From: Stutzerimonas stutzeri
GTDB lineage: Bacteria; Pseudomonadota; Gammaproteobacteria; Pseudomonadales; Pseudomonadaceae
DNA length: 64,000 nucleotides
Direction: 5' to 3'
NCBI GenBank assembly: GCA_019056435.1
Contig: CP077641.1
Coordinates: forward strand, 1,426,001 to 1,490,000
Shown: positions 9,402 through 19,609 of the stretch, in pieces
Layout of the letters: every line of letters begins with the position of its first letter
How positions within the stretch are numbered: position 1 is the first letter of the stretch
The notes under the pieces: model-generated
Databases searched by the model: none
Seen by the model: only the letters and a program-made list of their open reading frames with translations
What the model was told of the DNA's origin: nothing
Program-made: the position numbers and the translations under genes

Positions 9402-9628
9402 ATGTCGGTCGGCTCTCTGGTTGGAGAATGGGACGGAATACGGGTCGTGACTGCGCAAACGCCAGGTATCACCAGAAGGGTAGACGGTAGCGAGCGCCCG
9501 AATACTCACCAGAAATTCACGCCGCAGGGCTTGCGGGTGGCTGCAGGGCCTCCGCTCAAGGGGCAGAAAGGGGCTGTTACGGTGCGCTCGAGAGGCGCCC
9601 GCCCCGAATGGGCGAGCGCGCGCGAGGC

Positions 9629-11760
9629 TTAGAAATTCACCGCATAGGACAGCGTGAGGGTCCGGCCTCGGCCGTTGAACACGCGGCCGTCGCGGGTGAT
9701 CTTCGAACCCGTGTTGGCGGCCTGCGAGTAATAGGTCAGGTAATCCTCGTTGAACAGGTTCTCGACGCCGAGGCTGGCTTCGCCGACCGGCAGGCGATAG
9801 CCGACAAAGGCGTCGACCAGGCTGTAGCCGTCAAACTCGAGGCCGGGCGTATCGAAGTCGCGGCTGGCATAGTGGTTCACCTGTAGCAGGCTGTGTAGCT
9901 CGTCTGTCCAGTTGGCCTGCCAGCTCATGCCGTACCGGTTCGGCGAGATGTTGGCGCCGTTGAGGTCGGTGTCGACCTTGCCGTCGCCGTCGGTGTCCGA
10001 GCGGCCGTCGACCTGGGCGTACATCAGCTTCAGGCGATGGGCCTCGGTGACTTGCCAGCCGCCGGTGAACTCGACACCGTCGATTTCCGTACGCTCGCGA
10101 CGGATCTGATAAACGCCACCCACGCTGTCCAGGCGCGAACCGAGATCGGCGTCGGACTCGTAGTAGCTGATCTCGGCATCGAAGGGCCCCTGCTTCAGAC
10201 GCAGACCGATCTCGCGGTTCTCGGTGACCACCGGCTGCAGATCGAGGAAGCTGTCGACGCGGGTGCCCGGCGTGCCGATGCCGCGCAGCACCCGGCCGAC
10301 GTCGGGCATACCGAAACCTTCGGAGTAGTTGCCGAACAGTTGTACCCAATCGGAAACCTGCCATACGAAGCCGGCGTTGTAGAGGGTTTCCTCGAAGTTC
10401 GGATTGCCGCCTTCGACGTCCACGCCGCCAGCTGCCGGATTGGTCGAGGCGATGGTGCGGAAGCTGTCGACCTCAAGTTCGGCGAACTCATGGCGCACCC
10501 CGGCAAAGAGGGTGAGCGATTCCAGTGCACGGATCTCGGCCTGCAGGAAAGGCGCGTAATTGCGGAACACTGTCTCGGGCACCCATTCGCGGTCGGTCAG
10601 GATCAGCTGCTGGCGGGTGGTGTCCTGTAACACATCGAGGCCGCCGGTCAGCCGCAGGTGATCGTCGAGCAGACCGTCGCGACTCAGGGTCAGCTTGCCG
10701 CCGATCTTGTCGGACTCGTTTTGCGACTGGTCGAGCAGAGTGCCGATTGGCGCGATGCTGGCGTCCTGGAAGGTGCCGTTGGTTCCACCACCGAAACGCG
10801 CACGAAAGCGCTGGGTGTAGAGCTGCAGGCCGAGTTCGTTGCCGTACAGGTCGGCATGCTTGTAGGTGAGGCTGCTTGCCAGCGTCTCGTTCTGCGGTGC
10901 CTTGCCCTGCGGGTCGCCCTTACGCGAGGTCGCGGGAACATTGGCGTCGGCGTCGCCCGGTACGTTCACGTACTCGTGCTCGCCTTCGACCTCATAGCGG
11001 TTGAGCATGAGGGACAGGTTCTGGTTGTCATCGATCCAGTAGCCAAGCTTGACCATCAGGTCCTGGCTCGTGGAATCCATGACGTCACCCTGGGTGTCGT
11101 CAACCCCGATCAGTTCGCCGTTGGCGTCGTAGAACATCCCCTGGGTCTGCCAGCTGGCTGCAGCGAGGTAGTCGAAGTTGCCTTCGGTGCCTTCGACGCG
11201 GTAATCCAGCTTGTAGCCCAGGCCTTCGGATTCATAGTCGATGGGGTGGTCAGACTGGCCCCGGCATGCTGGCGCAGCGTGCCACTTGCGGGGCGCCGCG
11301 TGACGTAGTTGATGATCCCGCCGGTCGCGCCCAGGCCGTGTTCGGCACTGGCGCCGTGGATCACCTCGATGCGCTCGACCATCGACAGGTCAATGACATA
11401 GCCATCGCGCTGGCTGTCGCGAAGGGGCGTCGACTGCGGCACGCCGTCAATGAGGATCAGCGCTGAACGACCACGGAAGGTTTCACCGGCGCTGCTCATC
11501 TTCTGCCGGCTTGGCGAATAGGACGGGATCAGGTTGCTCAGCACCGCGCCATGGTCGGACGTAATCGCCAGCTGTTGCTCGATCTGCTCTCGGTCGATGA
11601 CGGTGATCTTCTGGGGTGTCTTGCCCGCTTCGCTCTGGGCGCGGGTGGCGCTGATGGTCACCGTCTCGAGTTCGGTCGCCGGTTCGGCCACTGTCGGCGG
11701 GGACACAAGGCTCAGGGTGGCCAGGGAAACGGACAGACACAGACAACTTTTGCGTAACAC
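9629..11760 (-). CDS. TonB-dependent siderophore receptor (one frameshift in this sequence)
   Basis: An outer-membrane receptor of about 710 residues. It has a signal peptide, a TonB box-like ELETVTISA, a plug domain (SALILIDGVPQ, then VERIEVIHGASAEHGLGATGGIINYVTRRP split around residues 130-160) and a 22-strand type barrel ending in the terminal phenylalanine TLTLSYAVNF. The plug resembles aerobactin-type (IutA/ChtA) hydroxamate receptors, but the ligand is not certain. The frame breaks at 11243-11246, where four G should be five to give TTPIDYESEG. A Fur-box-like sequence lies about 50 bases upstream, implying iron repression. Confidence 0.88.
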
Positions 11761-11808
11761 GTAGGTGCTCCCGGTCTTGGTATTGTTGGGGGAGCGTGAC
11801 GTTAAACT

Positions 11809-11830
11809 AAATGCAAATTGTTTTCATTAA
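11809..11830 (-). promoter_or_regulatory. Fur-box-like operator of the siderophore receptor
   Basis: The AT-rich imperfect palindrome AAATGCAAATTGTTTTCATT resembles Pseudomonas Fur sites, with arms ATGCAAAT and TTTTCAT. It lies about 50 bases upstream of the receptor start in an otherwise GC-rich region. Repression by Fur-Fe2+ is inferred. Confidence 0.65.
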
Positions 11831-11885
11831 ATTTGCGTGGTGTCGAGGCATCTGCTGGACGTGCAGCCAGCCGATGCGTAAGTGT

Positions 11886-12356
11886 TCAGCGCCTGGCCTC
11901 GCGCCATTGCCAGGGAGGTTGCCTGTCCGGCTTGGGCAGCGCCCAGAGGCCGCGCTTGAATTCGCGGGCTACCGCTTCGAGAGCCCGCAGATTTCGATCG
12001 GTCATGTAATCGGGATCGGCCCAAGCGGCCCCGGACCGGACCATTTCGGCGTTTACGTCCGTGTCGCCTGCTCTGACGCGCGCCAGTGCCCGGCCGTGGC
12101 GATCATGCCCCTGCACCACAAGGGTGACATCCTTGCCGAAGATGTACCCAGACAGGGCGTGCTGCGCCTCCAATCCGTATGCCTGGCGAGCCTCCGGTGC
12201 GTCGATCTCCGCCATTCGAACCCGCACCCGCTCCTGTTTGGCCGTCAGGCACGCGAAGATGTCACCGCCCGCGATCCCTATGACGCGGCAGTCGATCGAC
12301 TCCGCCGAAGCGGGCAGAGCCGTGGCAAGCAGGACGGCAAGCAAGTAACGCAGCAT
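11886..12356 (-). CDS. Secreted thermonuclease (staphylococcal nuclease family)
   Basis: A 156-residue exported protein with signal peptide MLRYLLAVLLATALPASA. The SNase fold motifs are visible: VRVRMAEIDAPEARQ carries the catalytic Arg and Glu equivalents, and DRHGRALARV carries the second catalytic Arg. GAAWADPDY is also characteristic. It would cleave DNA or RNA non-specifically with calcium. The usual acidic DGDT motif reads GGDI here, so metal binding may be altered. It is a single gene between the tRNA-Phe terminator and the receptor. Confidence 0.82.
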   Translation of the reverse strand: MLRYLLAVLLATALPASAESIDCRVIGIAGGDIFACLTAKQERVRVRMAEIDAPEARQAYGLEAQHALSGYIFGKDVTLVVQGHDRHGRALARVRAGDTDVNAEMVRSGAAWADPDYMTDRNLRALEAVAREFKRGLWALPKPDRQPPWQWREARR

Positions 12357-12463
12357 GTGAACCTCCGGCGAAGCGAGGCGCGAGGTTAGCAGTCTGGTCG
12401 GCGAGGGGCAGGGAGCTGTGTCTCAGATGGGGCTGCGGCTGTGGGCGGAATCGCAGGCAACAA

Positions 12464-12484
12464 AAACCGGCTCATGGCCGGTTT
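12464..12484 (-). terminator. Intrinsic terminator downstream of tRNA-Phe
   Basis: On the minus strand AAACCGGC, a 5-base loop and GCCGGTTT form a perfect stem that runs into a T-tract (GGTTTTTG). It sits 40 bases after the tRNA 3' end and is a textbook rho-independent terminator. Confidence 0.85.
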
Positions 12485-12523
12485 CTGGTGTTTCGGAGGA
12501 TGCACCACTCGAAACGAAATGAG

Positions 12524-12599
12524 TGGTGCCCAGGGACGGAATCGAACTGCCGACACGGGGATTTTCAATCCCCTGCTCTACCGACTGAGCTACCTGGGC
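12524..12599 (-). tRNA. tRNA-Phe (GAA)
   Basis: A 76-base cloverleaf starting GCCCAGGTAGCTCAG with encoded CCA end. The acceptor stem pairs GCCCAGG with CCTGGGC. The anticodon stem GGGGA/TCCCC encloses the loop TTGAAAA with anticodon GAA. One oddity is an A-C mismatch in the T-stem (positions 52 and 62 in tRNA numbering; GGCAG against CCGTC). It has its own promoter and terminator. Confidence 0.96.
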
Positions 12600-12610
12600 A
12601 ACGGGGCGCT

Positions 12611-12639
12611 ATTAGACGGATTTGGCTTTTGCCTGTCAA
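12611..12639 (-). promoter_or_regulatory. Sigma-70 promoter of tRNA-Phe
   Basis: On the minus strand a perfect -35 TTGACA and a -10 TCTAAT are separated by exactly 17 bases. The -10 box ends 11 bases before the mature tRNA 5' end. This is a strong housekeeping promoter, as expected for a tRNA gene. Confidence 0.8.
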
Positions 12640-12661
12640 GCGCGGCCGGGAAAATATTTAG

Positions 12662-12698
12662 CCAGAACGGGCGCTTAGCGAATCCGGGCCCGTTCTGG
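12662..12698 (-). terminator. Terminator of the asmA-mutY-yggX transcript
   Basis: A perfect 11-bp stem (CCAGAACGGGC with GCCCGTTCTGG) begins 17 bases after the yggX stop and is followed on the minus strand by the T-rich CTAAATATTTT. It separates yggX from tRNA-Phe. Confidence 0.75.
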
Positions 12699-12714
12699 TC
12701 ATCCGCCGATGCCA

Positions 12715-12987
12715 TCACTCGCTCGGCGGCACGTAGCCTTCGGCCTGGGCGTAGTCCTCGCCGGAGAGGAACTTGTCCATTTCAGCCTGCAGGAACTTGC
12801 GGTCCTCGGCGTTCATCATGTTCAAACGCCGCTCGTTGATGAGCATGGTCTGGTGCTTCTGCCAGTCTTCCCAGGCCTGTTTCGAGACGTTGTTGTAGAT
12901 GTCCTCGCCTTTTGGCCCGGGGTAGGGCGGGCGGTCCAGACCGGGGAGTTCTTCTTTGTACTTGCGGCAGTTCACGGTGCGGGTCAT
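12715..12987 (-). CDS. yggX: YggX, probable Fe(2+)-trafficking protein
   Basis: A 90-residue cytoplasmic protein. The opening [18 protein letters not shown] and KQTMLINE-like core ([12 protein letters not shown]) are diagnostic for YggX, which helps protect and supply iron to Fe-S proteins under oxidative stress. Its ATG overlaps the mutY stop by four bases (ATGA). The pairing is meaningful because MutY carries a 4Fe-4S cluster. This mutY-yggX coupling is conserved in enterics and pseudomonads. Confidence 0.95.
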   Translation of the reverse strand: MTRTVNCRKYKEELPGLDRPPYPGPKGEDIYNNVSKQAWEDWQKHQTMLINERRLNMMNAEDRKFLQAEMDKFLSGEDYAQAEGYVPPSE

Positions 12988-14066
12988 GACATCTCTCCTG
13001 CATTCAGTTCGGCGGCGGCGCGCTTGAGCAGCGTCTTTACCGGGGCGGCGAGCCCCAGCCGCGGCGGGGTGGCGAGGTTATACCAGAGCCAGTCGGGCTC
13101 GGCCACGGCATCGGCGGCGCTCTCGACACGGATCAGCCAGGGCTCGATAGCGAGCTGGAAATGGCTGAAGGTATGGGTGAGTTCAGGCAGTTGCAGAGGT
13201 TCCTGCAGGCGCAGGGCGTGGCGCTCGGCGAGCGTGCCGAGGGCGCTCAGCTCGTCGAGCTCGGGCAGGCTCCAGAGACCGCCCCACAGACCGGTGGACG
13301 GGCGGCGGTAGAGCAAGATGGCGCCGTCCCGGTTGGCCAGCAGCGGCATCAGGGTGCGCTTCTGCGGCAACACCTTGCGTGGTTTCGGCACGGGCAAATC
13401 CGTCTCGCGGCCCAGCAGATGGGCGCGACAGCCCGAGCGCAGCGGGCAGAGCAGGCAGCTCGGTTTGCTCCGTGTGCAGAGCGTCGCGCCCAGATCCATC
13501 ATCGCCTGGGTGTAATGATTGACGCGTCGGTGTGGTGTGAAACGCTCGGCCACGTCCCAGAGCTGCCGGGCGACCTTCGGCTCGCCGGGGTAGCCCGGCT
13601 GTGCCACGTATCGGGCCAGGACGCGCTTGACGTTGCCATCGAGAATGGGTGCGCGCAGGTCCATGCTGAGGCTGGCGATCGCGCCGGCGGTCGAACGACC
13701 GATGCCGGGCAGTTCGGCCAGTTGCTCGACGTCTCTTGGAAATTCGCCGCCATGCTCGGCAACGACCAGCTGGGCAGTCTTGTGCAGGTTGCGCGCGCGG
13801 CTGTAATAGCCGAGCCCGGTCCACAGGTGGAGCACTTCGTCTTCCGGCGCGGCGGCGAGCGCCTGGACGGTCGACAGCGCCTGCATGAAGCGGTCGAAAT
13901 AGCCGAGCACGGTACTGACCTGGGTCTGTTGCAGCATGATCTCCGAGACCCAGACACGGTAGGGCGTGATGCCTCGCTGCCAGGGCAGGTCCTTGCGACC
14001 GTGACGGTCGTACCAATCGAGGATGGCGTCGCTGAACTGCTCGGGGCTCATGGGTTCGGCGATCAT
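12984..14066 (-). CDS. mutY: MutY, A/G-specific adenine DNA glycosylase
   Basis: A 360-residue base-excision repair enzyme that removes adenine mispaired with 8-oxoguanine. The catalytic Glu is at 42 ([10 protein letters not shown]). The helix-hairpin-helix [12 protein letters not shown] is followed by the catalytic Asp at 143 (ILDGNVKRV). The 4Fe-4S ligands are C197, C204, C207 and C213 (C-X6-C-X2-C-X5-C). The C-terminal NUDIX-like domain recognises the oxidised base. Four-base overlaps link it to asmA upstream and yggX downstream. Confidence 0.97.
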   Translation of the reverse strand: MIAEPMSPEQFSDAILDWYDRHGRKDLPWQRGITPYRVWVSEIMLQQTQVSTVLGYFDRFMQALSTVQALAAAPEDEVLHLWTGLGYYSRARNLHKTAQLVVAEHGGEFPRDVEQLAELPGIGRSTAGAIASLSMDLRAPILDGNVKRVLARYVAQPGYPGEPKVARQLWDVAERFTPHRRVNHYTQAMMDLGATLCTRSKPSCLLCPLRSGCRAHLLGRETDLPVPKPRKVLPQKRTLMPLLANRDGAILLYRRPSTGLWGGLWSLPELDELSALGTLAERHALRLQEPLQLPELTHTFSHFQLAIEPWLIRVESAADAVAEPDWLWYNLATPPRLGLAAPVKTLLKRAAAELNAGEMS

Positions 14067-16282
14067 CGGTTGAACAGGCCCTTGAGGGCGTCTTTCAGCT
14101 CCGGGCTGACCTTGTCGCCGAGCTTCTCTTCGATCGTCTGGTTGAGTTTCTCGCCAGCGAGCCGCGCGGCGATCTTGCCCAGGCGGTCATTGTCGAAGCG
14201 ACATGCCTTGGCACCCAGCTCCAGCGGACCGCGGCAGCGCAGTGGCCATTCGATGCCGACGTAGCGTTCGTTGACTTCGCATGCCGGGTCGGGCATGGCG
14301 CCCTTGTCGCCTTCAACCAGGATACCGACACGGTAGTCCATGCCCAGCACGCGCAGGTCGATGTCGCCTTCGCCGTTGACCGTCAGACCCGGAATGCTGG
14401 CTTTGAGGTCACGGTTGCTGGCAACGCCGTTGCTGACGACCAGGTTGCCCCTGAGTTCACGGAACGGGGTGTCCTTGCCGCGGGGTTCGCCGCTGAGCGC
14501 CTTGCGGTTCAGGGTGGCGATGGCGCGGCAGACCTGCTGCTCGAGGTTGGCGTCGACGAGCACGCCGTTATCGATGATGAAACCGGCCTTGCCGTTGAGA
14601 TTGTCGATCCAGTCTTTCTGACTGTTGCCCTGGGTGCGGAAGTCTCCGTCCAGATTGACCAGCCCCTTGACGGTCACCTTCTCGTCGAGGCTTTGCAGCA
14701 GACGCTCGACAGGAACGTGGACCAGGCGGCTCTGCAGGTTGAGCTGCGGCAGGGCCTGGCGCACGTCAAGCTTCGCCGAGCCTTCGACACGGCCGTTATA
14801 CAGGTCGGCGCGCAGTGCCTCGAGCGTCAGTTGGCCGCCGGCGCTGCGGGCGCTGAGGGTCACGTTCTCCAACGGCAGCTTCTTTGCGGTGAGGTTGGCC
14901 ACGCTCAGGTTCAGCCGCGTATCCAGCCGTCGCAGCGTGTCGATGGGCAGCACCCGGGCTTCGCTCCAGGCGTGCTGCGTGGGCTTGTCGGGCAGAGGTG
15001 TGGTGCCGCTGCCGACCACGACCGCCTCGGTGGCCTCGACTTCGCTGCGCCGGGCGGCGCCGGCCGAATCGTCCGGCGCCGTGGGCGGCAGGTAGCGATC
15101 GAGGTTCAGCCGGTCGCCCTTGAGGTCGAGGCGCACGGCCTGGCGCGCAAAATCGCTGATACCGGCCTGGCCGGTGAAGCGACTGTCGTCGAGCTGCAGG
15201 TCCATTTCTTCCAGCATGAGGCTGGTCGGCGTCGCGGCAACGCGGGTGACCAGCTCGGCCTTGCTCAGGGCAGTGCCGTCGGCCATCGCCGGTAACGGCT
15301 GGCCAATGCCTTCGAGGAACTCGCGCAGGTTGAAGGCCGCGATCGACAGGGTGCCGGCGACCTTGAGCTGGTCCTGCAGGTCTCGGGCCTTGAGTTCGCC
15401 GAGCCCGCGCACCTGGTTGGCGGTGAACTTGAGGCTGGTCCATTCGGCGACGTCGGCGGCGAGGTCGGCGAGCAGCTGGCCCTGTGCGCTGAAGTTGAGC
15501 GTCTTGCCCTGCAGCGGCTCACCCGAGGCTTCGCCGCTTAGGCGCATGTCTTCGAGCTGGTAGCGCTGCAGGCGGTTGTCGAAGCGCAACGTGCCTTGCA
15601 GTTCGGTGCGCGCGCGCATGACCGGCTTGTTGCTGCCGAAGAAGGCATTGAGCTTGAGCGGGATGGGGCTGCCCTCGCGGATGGCGCCGGTGGTCAGCTC
15701 GATGCCTTCGGCGCTGAGCTGCTGGCCGGTGCGGGCATCGTGGTAGGCGACACGGGCGTCGGTCACGGTCAGGCTGTCGATATCCAGGCGCAGTGGGCGT
15801 GCGTCCGATGTTTCGGCTGTCTCGGCGGGTGCTTCGGCTGGCTCGTTGCTCGGCGCCTGCTCCGGCTCGTTGGCGACGGCGGAGCGGCCGATCCCTTCCC
15901 AGTTGCCGCGGCCCTGTTCGTCGCGCGCGAGCATCAGGTTCAAGCCGTTCACGGTGATGTCGCTCATCTGCACCTCGCGGCGCAGCAGCGGCATCACACG
16001 GACCGACAGGCCGAGCATGCGCAGGTCGGCGAAGGGCTGGTCGGGCGTCTCGACGCTGGCGAGGGTGGTTTCGTGCAGCTCAAGGCCGAGCCAGGGAAAC
16101 AGGCTCCAGCCGATATCGCCCGCGATGTTCAGTTCGAGGCCGGTCTTGTCACGGGCCAGTTCGCGGATTTCATCCTTGTAGTCGTTGGGATCGAACAGGT
16201 GGGTGAGCGCGAAGCCCAACGCGACGAGGAGCAGCAGCAACCCGAGGATTACCAGGCCCAGGATCTTGCCGAGCGCTTTCAT
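14063..16282 (-). CDS. AsmA family envelope protein
   Basis: A 739-residue protein with one N-terminal membrane anchor ([20 protein letters not shown]) and a long periplasmic region. The N-terminal AsmA domain ([28 protein letters not shown], split about residues 31-58) and the C-terminal repeats rich in beta structure mark the AsmA family. This family is linked to outer-membrane assembly and probably phospholipid transport between membranes. The gene is the first of the asmA-mutY-yggX transcription unit and overlaps mutY by four bases. Residues around 125-150 are low complexity, rich in Glu, Pro and Ala. Confidence 0.9.
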   Translation of the reverse strand: MKALGKILGLVILGLLLLLVALGFALTHLFDPNDYKDEIRELARDKTGLELNIAGDIGWSLFPWLGLELHETTLASVETPDQPFADLRMLGLSVRVMPLLRREVQMSDITVNGLNLMLARDEQGRGNWEGIGRSAVANEPEQAPSNEPAEAPAETAETSDARPLRLDIDSLTVTDARVAYHDARTGQQLSAEGIELTTGAIREGSPIPLKLNAFFGSNKPVMRARTELQGTLRFDNRLQRYQLEDMRLSGEASGEPLQGKTLNFSAQGQLLADLAADVAEWTSLKFTANQVRGLGELKARDLQDQLKVAGTLSIAAFNLREFLEGIGQPLPAMADGTALSKAELVTRVAATPTSLMLEEMDLQLDDSRFTGQAGISDFARQAVRLDLKGDRLNLDRYLPPTAPDDSAGAARRSEVEATEAVVVGSGTTPLPDKPTQHAWSEARVLPIDTLRRLDTRLNLSVANLTAKKLPLENVTLSARSAGGQLTLEALRADLYNGRVEGSAKLDVRQALPQLNLQSRLVHVPVERLLQSLDEKVTVKGLVNLDGDFRTQGNSQKDWIDNLNGKAGFIIDNGVLVDANLEQQVCRAIATLNRKALSGEPRGKDTPFRELRGNLVVSNGVASNRDLKASIPGLTVNGEGDIDLRVLGMDYRVGILVEGDKGAMPDPACEVNERYVGIEWPLRCRGPLELGAKACRFDNDRLGKIAARLAGEKLNQTIEEKLGDKVSPELKDALKGLFNR

Positions 16283-16414
16283 GGACGAGTCCTTGTGTTT
16301 GGCGTTCTGAAAGGCAGCGAGTATAGCGCCGCAGCTTGGCCGGGCGGCGCGGTGCGTGTTGGAGTCATCGGCAAGGCGGCGGTTCCGGCGATGCGGTGGC
16401 GCGTTGGCGGTGGC

Positions 16415-16813
16415 CTACAGCCGGTCCAGCGGCAGGTGCGTGCGGGCGGCCAGCGCCTGAGCATCGAGCTGCCCAGCCGGGGCGGCCAGATGCAGGGGTT
16501 TGCCGGCTTCACCCGCCAGGCGCTGGCTCTCTTCGAGCAGGCGGCGGCCAACGCCGCGGCGACGCGTGACCTTGCGCACGCACAGGTGCGAAAGCTGCCA
16601 ATGGTCGCCGCCCTGGCGCAGCAGCGCCGCGCCCAGGAGGCGGTCATTGAAGCGGCCGGCGATCAGGCTGCCATCGGCCAGGGCGTGGGTGATCAGCGCG
16701 TCGGCGTCAGCGTGCGGGGCGAGTAACCAGTTCGGCGCGTCGGCGTAGATCTTCGCCAGGTCGATGCGATCCTGCGGGCTGGGGTCGGTAAGGGTTTCGA
16801 CATAGACGGGCAT
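16415..16813 (-). CDS. PanZ/PanM-like acetyl-CoA sensing GNAT protein
   Basis: A 132-residue GNAT-fold protein. DPSPQDRIDLAKIY, then LIAGRFNDRLLGAALL and the acetyl-CoA loop VRKVTRRRGVGRRLLEE match the PanZ (PanM) family, which binds acetyl-CoA and promotes maturation and feedback inhibition of aspartate decarboxylase PanD in enterics. The start at 16813 (MPVYVETLTDPSP) is preferred over upstream starts because the family homology begins there. No panD is nearby. Whether a pseudomonad PanD depends on it is unknown, so the regulatory role is inference. Confidence 0.72.
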   Translation of the reverse strand: MPVYVETLTDPSPQDRIDLAKIYADAPNWLLAPHADADALITHALADGSLIAGRFNDRLLGAALLRQGGDHWQLSHLCVRKVTRRRGVGRRLLEESQRLAGEAGKPLHLAAPAGQLDAQALAARTHLPLDRL

Positions 16814-16901
16814 AGGGCCGGGCACCTGTTCGAGTGATGCGCAAGCATAACCCTGCTGTCGCACGATCGCACGACGGCCCCTGTATGGCGCCGTTTGATC
16901 G

Positions 16902-18168
16902 CTAACGCTGCGCCTGGACCCGACCCGCGGTTGCCAGCAGGCGTCGCGCGACATCCTCGATGCATCGGCTGTGGCGCATGGCTGACTGCCGCAGCATGGC
17001 GTAGGCCTCGCCTTCTTCGAGCTTGTGTCGATGGATCAGCAGCTGCTTGGCCTGTTCGATCAGCCGGCGTTCATCCAGGGACTGCCGGGCCTCGCGCAGT
17101 TGCTGCTGGGTTTCCTGCAGGCGTTGGGTCTGCGCCTGCAGCAGTTCAAGGGTCGTGCGGGATACAAGGGTGGTCATGCCGTCGTGCTGCGGGTCATTGC
17201 GCTGTACCGTGAACAGCTTTGTCTGTTCCATGGCGGCGTGCATGTCGACCAGGTCGTCCAGCAGGCGACGGTGGTCGTGCAGGTCGCGGCGTATGCGGGC
17301 GATGCTCTGCTGGCAGCGCTCCTGCAGATCAAGCTCCAGGCGGGCCTCGACGGCTTTCATTAAGTCGATGCGTGCCGTCTGCAGCTCGAACCAGATATCA
17401 CAGAGTGAAGCGTCCACCGGCGCGCCGGCATGGGCGCGTCGCACGACGTCCCGCAGGCGACACGCCTGCGTCTGGGCCTCGCTGTTGCTCAGGGCGTGCC
17501 AGAGCGCGAGCCGCCGGGCCGGCGCAGCGCGAAAATGTCTCGAAACAGCGTGCCTGGTGGTCCAGTACCTGTTCCCACTGCACCAGCATCTGCTCGCTGA
17601 AGCAGCCGCTGGCGAAACCGTGCACGCCAAGGGCGCGCTCCTGGCCAGCCAGTTCCTTGCCCTGCATGAAGTTGAACAGCGCCACCAGGCTGCGCGTCAC
17701 TTCCGGGTTGCTGGCGGTGTCGGCAGCTTCGAAGATCACCGCCAGCAGGCCGCCAATCAGACGGGTCATGGCGTGGGTGGCCGCTTGCATGCCAATGTCG
17801 TGATCGCGAACGCGTCGTCGCAGGCGGGGCAAATCATCCAGAGCGTGCAGCGCGTAGGCGATGCGGGTGAACAGGCGGGTCTTGTCCGCGCCGCTGGCGT
17901 CCTGTTCGATCTTTTCCAGCGCCTGTGAGACTTGGAGGTGCAGGGCGTCGGCCTCGAGGCTGAGGCTGTCCAGCTGGGCGGCGTGCTTCGAGGCGCCGCC
18001 GCTCAGGTAGACATTCGAGTAGCCGCGTTCCTTCTGCAGCGCATGGATCAGACGGCTCAGGCGCGTGACCAGCTCGCAGGTGGTGGTGAGGTCCTCCAGG
18101 CCCAGCAATTCGCTGCGCCGGGCGGCAAGCATGAACCGTAGCGTCGCCGGCATCTTTCGTCCGTGCAT
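16902..18168 (-). CDS. NIT-ANTAR nitrate/nitrite-sensing antitermination regulator (one frameshift in this sequence)
   Basis: After correction this is a roughly 421-residue cytoplasmic regulator. The N-terminal half is a NIT nitrate/nitrite sensor domain, recognised by LSRLIHALQKERGYSNVYLSGG (about residues 35-56, split here for length) and a helical body. The C-terminus is an ANTAR RNA-binding domain (RRLIEQAKQLLIHRHKL, then EAYAMLRQSAM). NasR-type proteins of this layout bind leader RNA hairpins of nitrate assimilation operons and prevent termination. The frame breaks at 17532-17535, where four A should probably be three. No nitrate genes lie within the window. Confidence 0.82.
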
Positions 18169-18296
18169 GATCAGCCCTCGGGTTCGCGTTCACCGTTTGC
18201 CTGCAAAATGCAGTCCATCGCCGGGCGCGTATCCCCGGGGCAGGGTTTGGGCCTATAATGCGTGCCTTTTTCGCCCCACGATCAGCGGAGCTGTTG

Positions 18297-18890
18297 ATGT
18301 CCGAACGTACGGCTTGCGTAGAGCGCAACACCCTGGAAACCCAGGTCAAGGTGACGATCAACCTCGACGGCACCGGCAAGGGCCGGTTCGCCATCGGCGT
18401 GCCGTTCCTCGAGCACATGCTCGACCAGATCTCGCGTCATGGTCTGATCGACCTGGACATCGAATGCCAGGGCGATCTGCACATCGATGACCACCACACC
18501 GTGGAAGACGTCGGCATCACGCTCGGCCAGGCCTTTGCCAAGGCTGTCGGCGACAAGAAGGGCATGACCCGCTACGGACACGCCTACGTGCCGCTGGACG
18601 AGGCGCTGTCGCGAGTCGTGATCGATTTCTCCGGCCGCCCGGGTCTGCAGATGCACGTGCCCTACACCCGCGCCACCGTAGGCGGTTTCGATGTCGACCT
18701 GTTCCAGGAGTTTTTCCAGGGCTTCGTCAACCATGCCCAGGTCACCCTGCATATCGACAACCTGCGCGGGCACAACACCCACCACCAGATCGAGACCGTG
18801 TTCAAGGCCTTCGGCCGCGCGCTGCGCATGGCCGTGACACTGGACGAGCGCATGGCCGGGCAGATGCCCTCGACCAAGGGTTGTCTGTAA
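18297..18890 (+). CDS. hisB: HisB, imidazoleglycerol-phosphate dehydratase
   Basis: A 197-residue monofunctional IGP dehydratase of histidine synthesis. The manganese-binding [10 protein letters not shown] motif lies near residue 64, and the second HNTHHQIE motif near residue 160. The start at 18297 ([12 protein letters not shown]) fits the family; a TATAAT box at 18254-18259 is a plausible -10. The stop overlaps the hisH ATG by one base (TAATG). It begins the hisBHAF cluster. Confidence 0.97.
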   Translation: MSERTACVERNTLETQVKVTINLDGTGKGRFAIGVPFLEHMLDQISRHGLIDLDIECQGDLHIDDHHTVEDVGITLGQAFAKAVGDKKGMTRYGHAYVPLDEALSRVVIDFSGRPGLQMHVPYTRATVGGFDVDLFQEFFQGFVNHAQVTLHIDNLRGHNTHHQIETVFKAFGRALRMAVTLDERMAGQMPSTKGCL

Positions 18891-19528
18891 TGCAGACCGT
18901 CGCTGTCATCGATTACGGCATGGGCAACCTGCACTCGGTCGCCAAGGCGCTTGAGCACGTTGGCGCGGGCCGCGTGCTGGTTACCAGCGATGAACAGGTC
19001 ATTCGCGAGGCCGATCGCGTGGTCTTTCCCGGGGTGGGAGCGATCCGCGATTGCATGGCCGAGATTCGTCGTCTGGGTTTCGACAAGCTGGTCCACGAGG
19101 TCAGCATCGATCGACCGTTCCTCGGGATCTGCGTCGGCATGCAGGCCCTGATGGAGCGCAGCGAAGAAAACGGCGGCGTCGACTGCATTGGTCTGTTCCC
19201 CGGCCAGGTCCGTTTCTTTGGCAAGGACCTGGAAGAAAACGGCGAGCGCCTCAAGGTGCCGCACATGGGTTGGAACGAGGTCGAGCACGTCGTGGCTCAC
19301 CCGCTGTGGCACAACATCCCGGCCGACGGCCGCTTCTATTTCGTGCACAGCTTCTACGTCGAAGCGGCACAGCCGCGCCAGGTCGTTGGCCGCGGTCACT
19401 ACGGCAAGGACTTCGCTGCCGCGCTGGCCGACGGCTCGCGTTTCGCCGTTCAGTTCCACCCCGAAAAGAGCCACACCCATGGTCTGCAACTGCTGCAGAA
19501 CTTCGCGGCGTGGGATGGCCGGTGGTAA
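18890..19528 (+). CDS. hisH: HisH, glutaminase subunit of imidazole glycerol phosphate synthase
   Basis: A 212-residue class I glutamine amidotransferase. It releases ammonia from glutamine and channels it to HisF. The nucleophile is Cys81 in [11 protein letters not shown], and the His-Glu pair is in [11 protein letters not shown] near the C-terminus. The start at 18890 gives [13 protein letters not shown] and overlaps the hisB stop (TAATG). It is followed by an 81-base gap with an imperfect hairpin before hisA. Confidence 0.96.
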   Translation: MQTVAVIDYGMGNLHSVAKALEHVGAGRVLVTSDEQVIREADRVVFPGVGAIRDCMAEIRRLGFDKLVHEVSIDRPFLGICVGMQALMERSEENGGVDCIGLFPGQVRFFGKDLEENGERLKVPHMGWNEVEHVVAHPLWHNIPADGRFYFVHSFYVEAAQPRQVVGRGHYGKDFAAALADGSRFAVQFHPEKSHTHGLQLLQNFAAWDGRW

Positions 19529-19547
19529 GTACCTGAGCCCAAGCCCT

Positions 19548-19589
19548 GAGCTGAAAGCTGGAATCCGTTGCGCTTCAGGCTTCAGGCTC
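19548..19589 (+). repeat. Imperfect hairpin element in the hisH-hisA gap
   Basis: GAGCTGAAAGCTGGAA and TTCAGGCTTCAGGCTC are imperfect inverted arms around a short loop; CGTTGCGCTT runs from the loop into the second arm. A related element with the same 10-mer occurs in the hisA-hisF gap (20361-20414). The AAGCTGGA-like wording recalls short interspersed palindromic repeats common in P. stutzeri-type genomes. Role unknown. Confidence 0.5.
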
Positions 19590-19609
19590 TTTTTCCGAAG
19601 GAAATAGCA

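Noticed and set aside
9402..9628. Short frames in the betT-siderophore receptor gap
   Set aside because: No ribosome sites, family patterns or conserved-looking structure were found; it is treated as a plain intergenic region.
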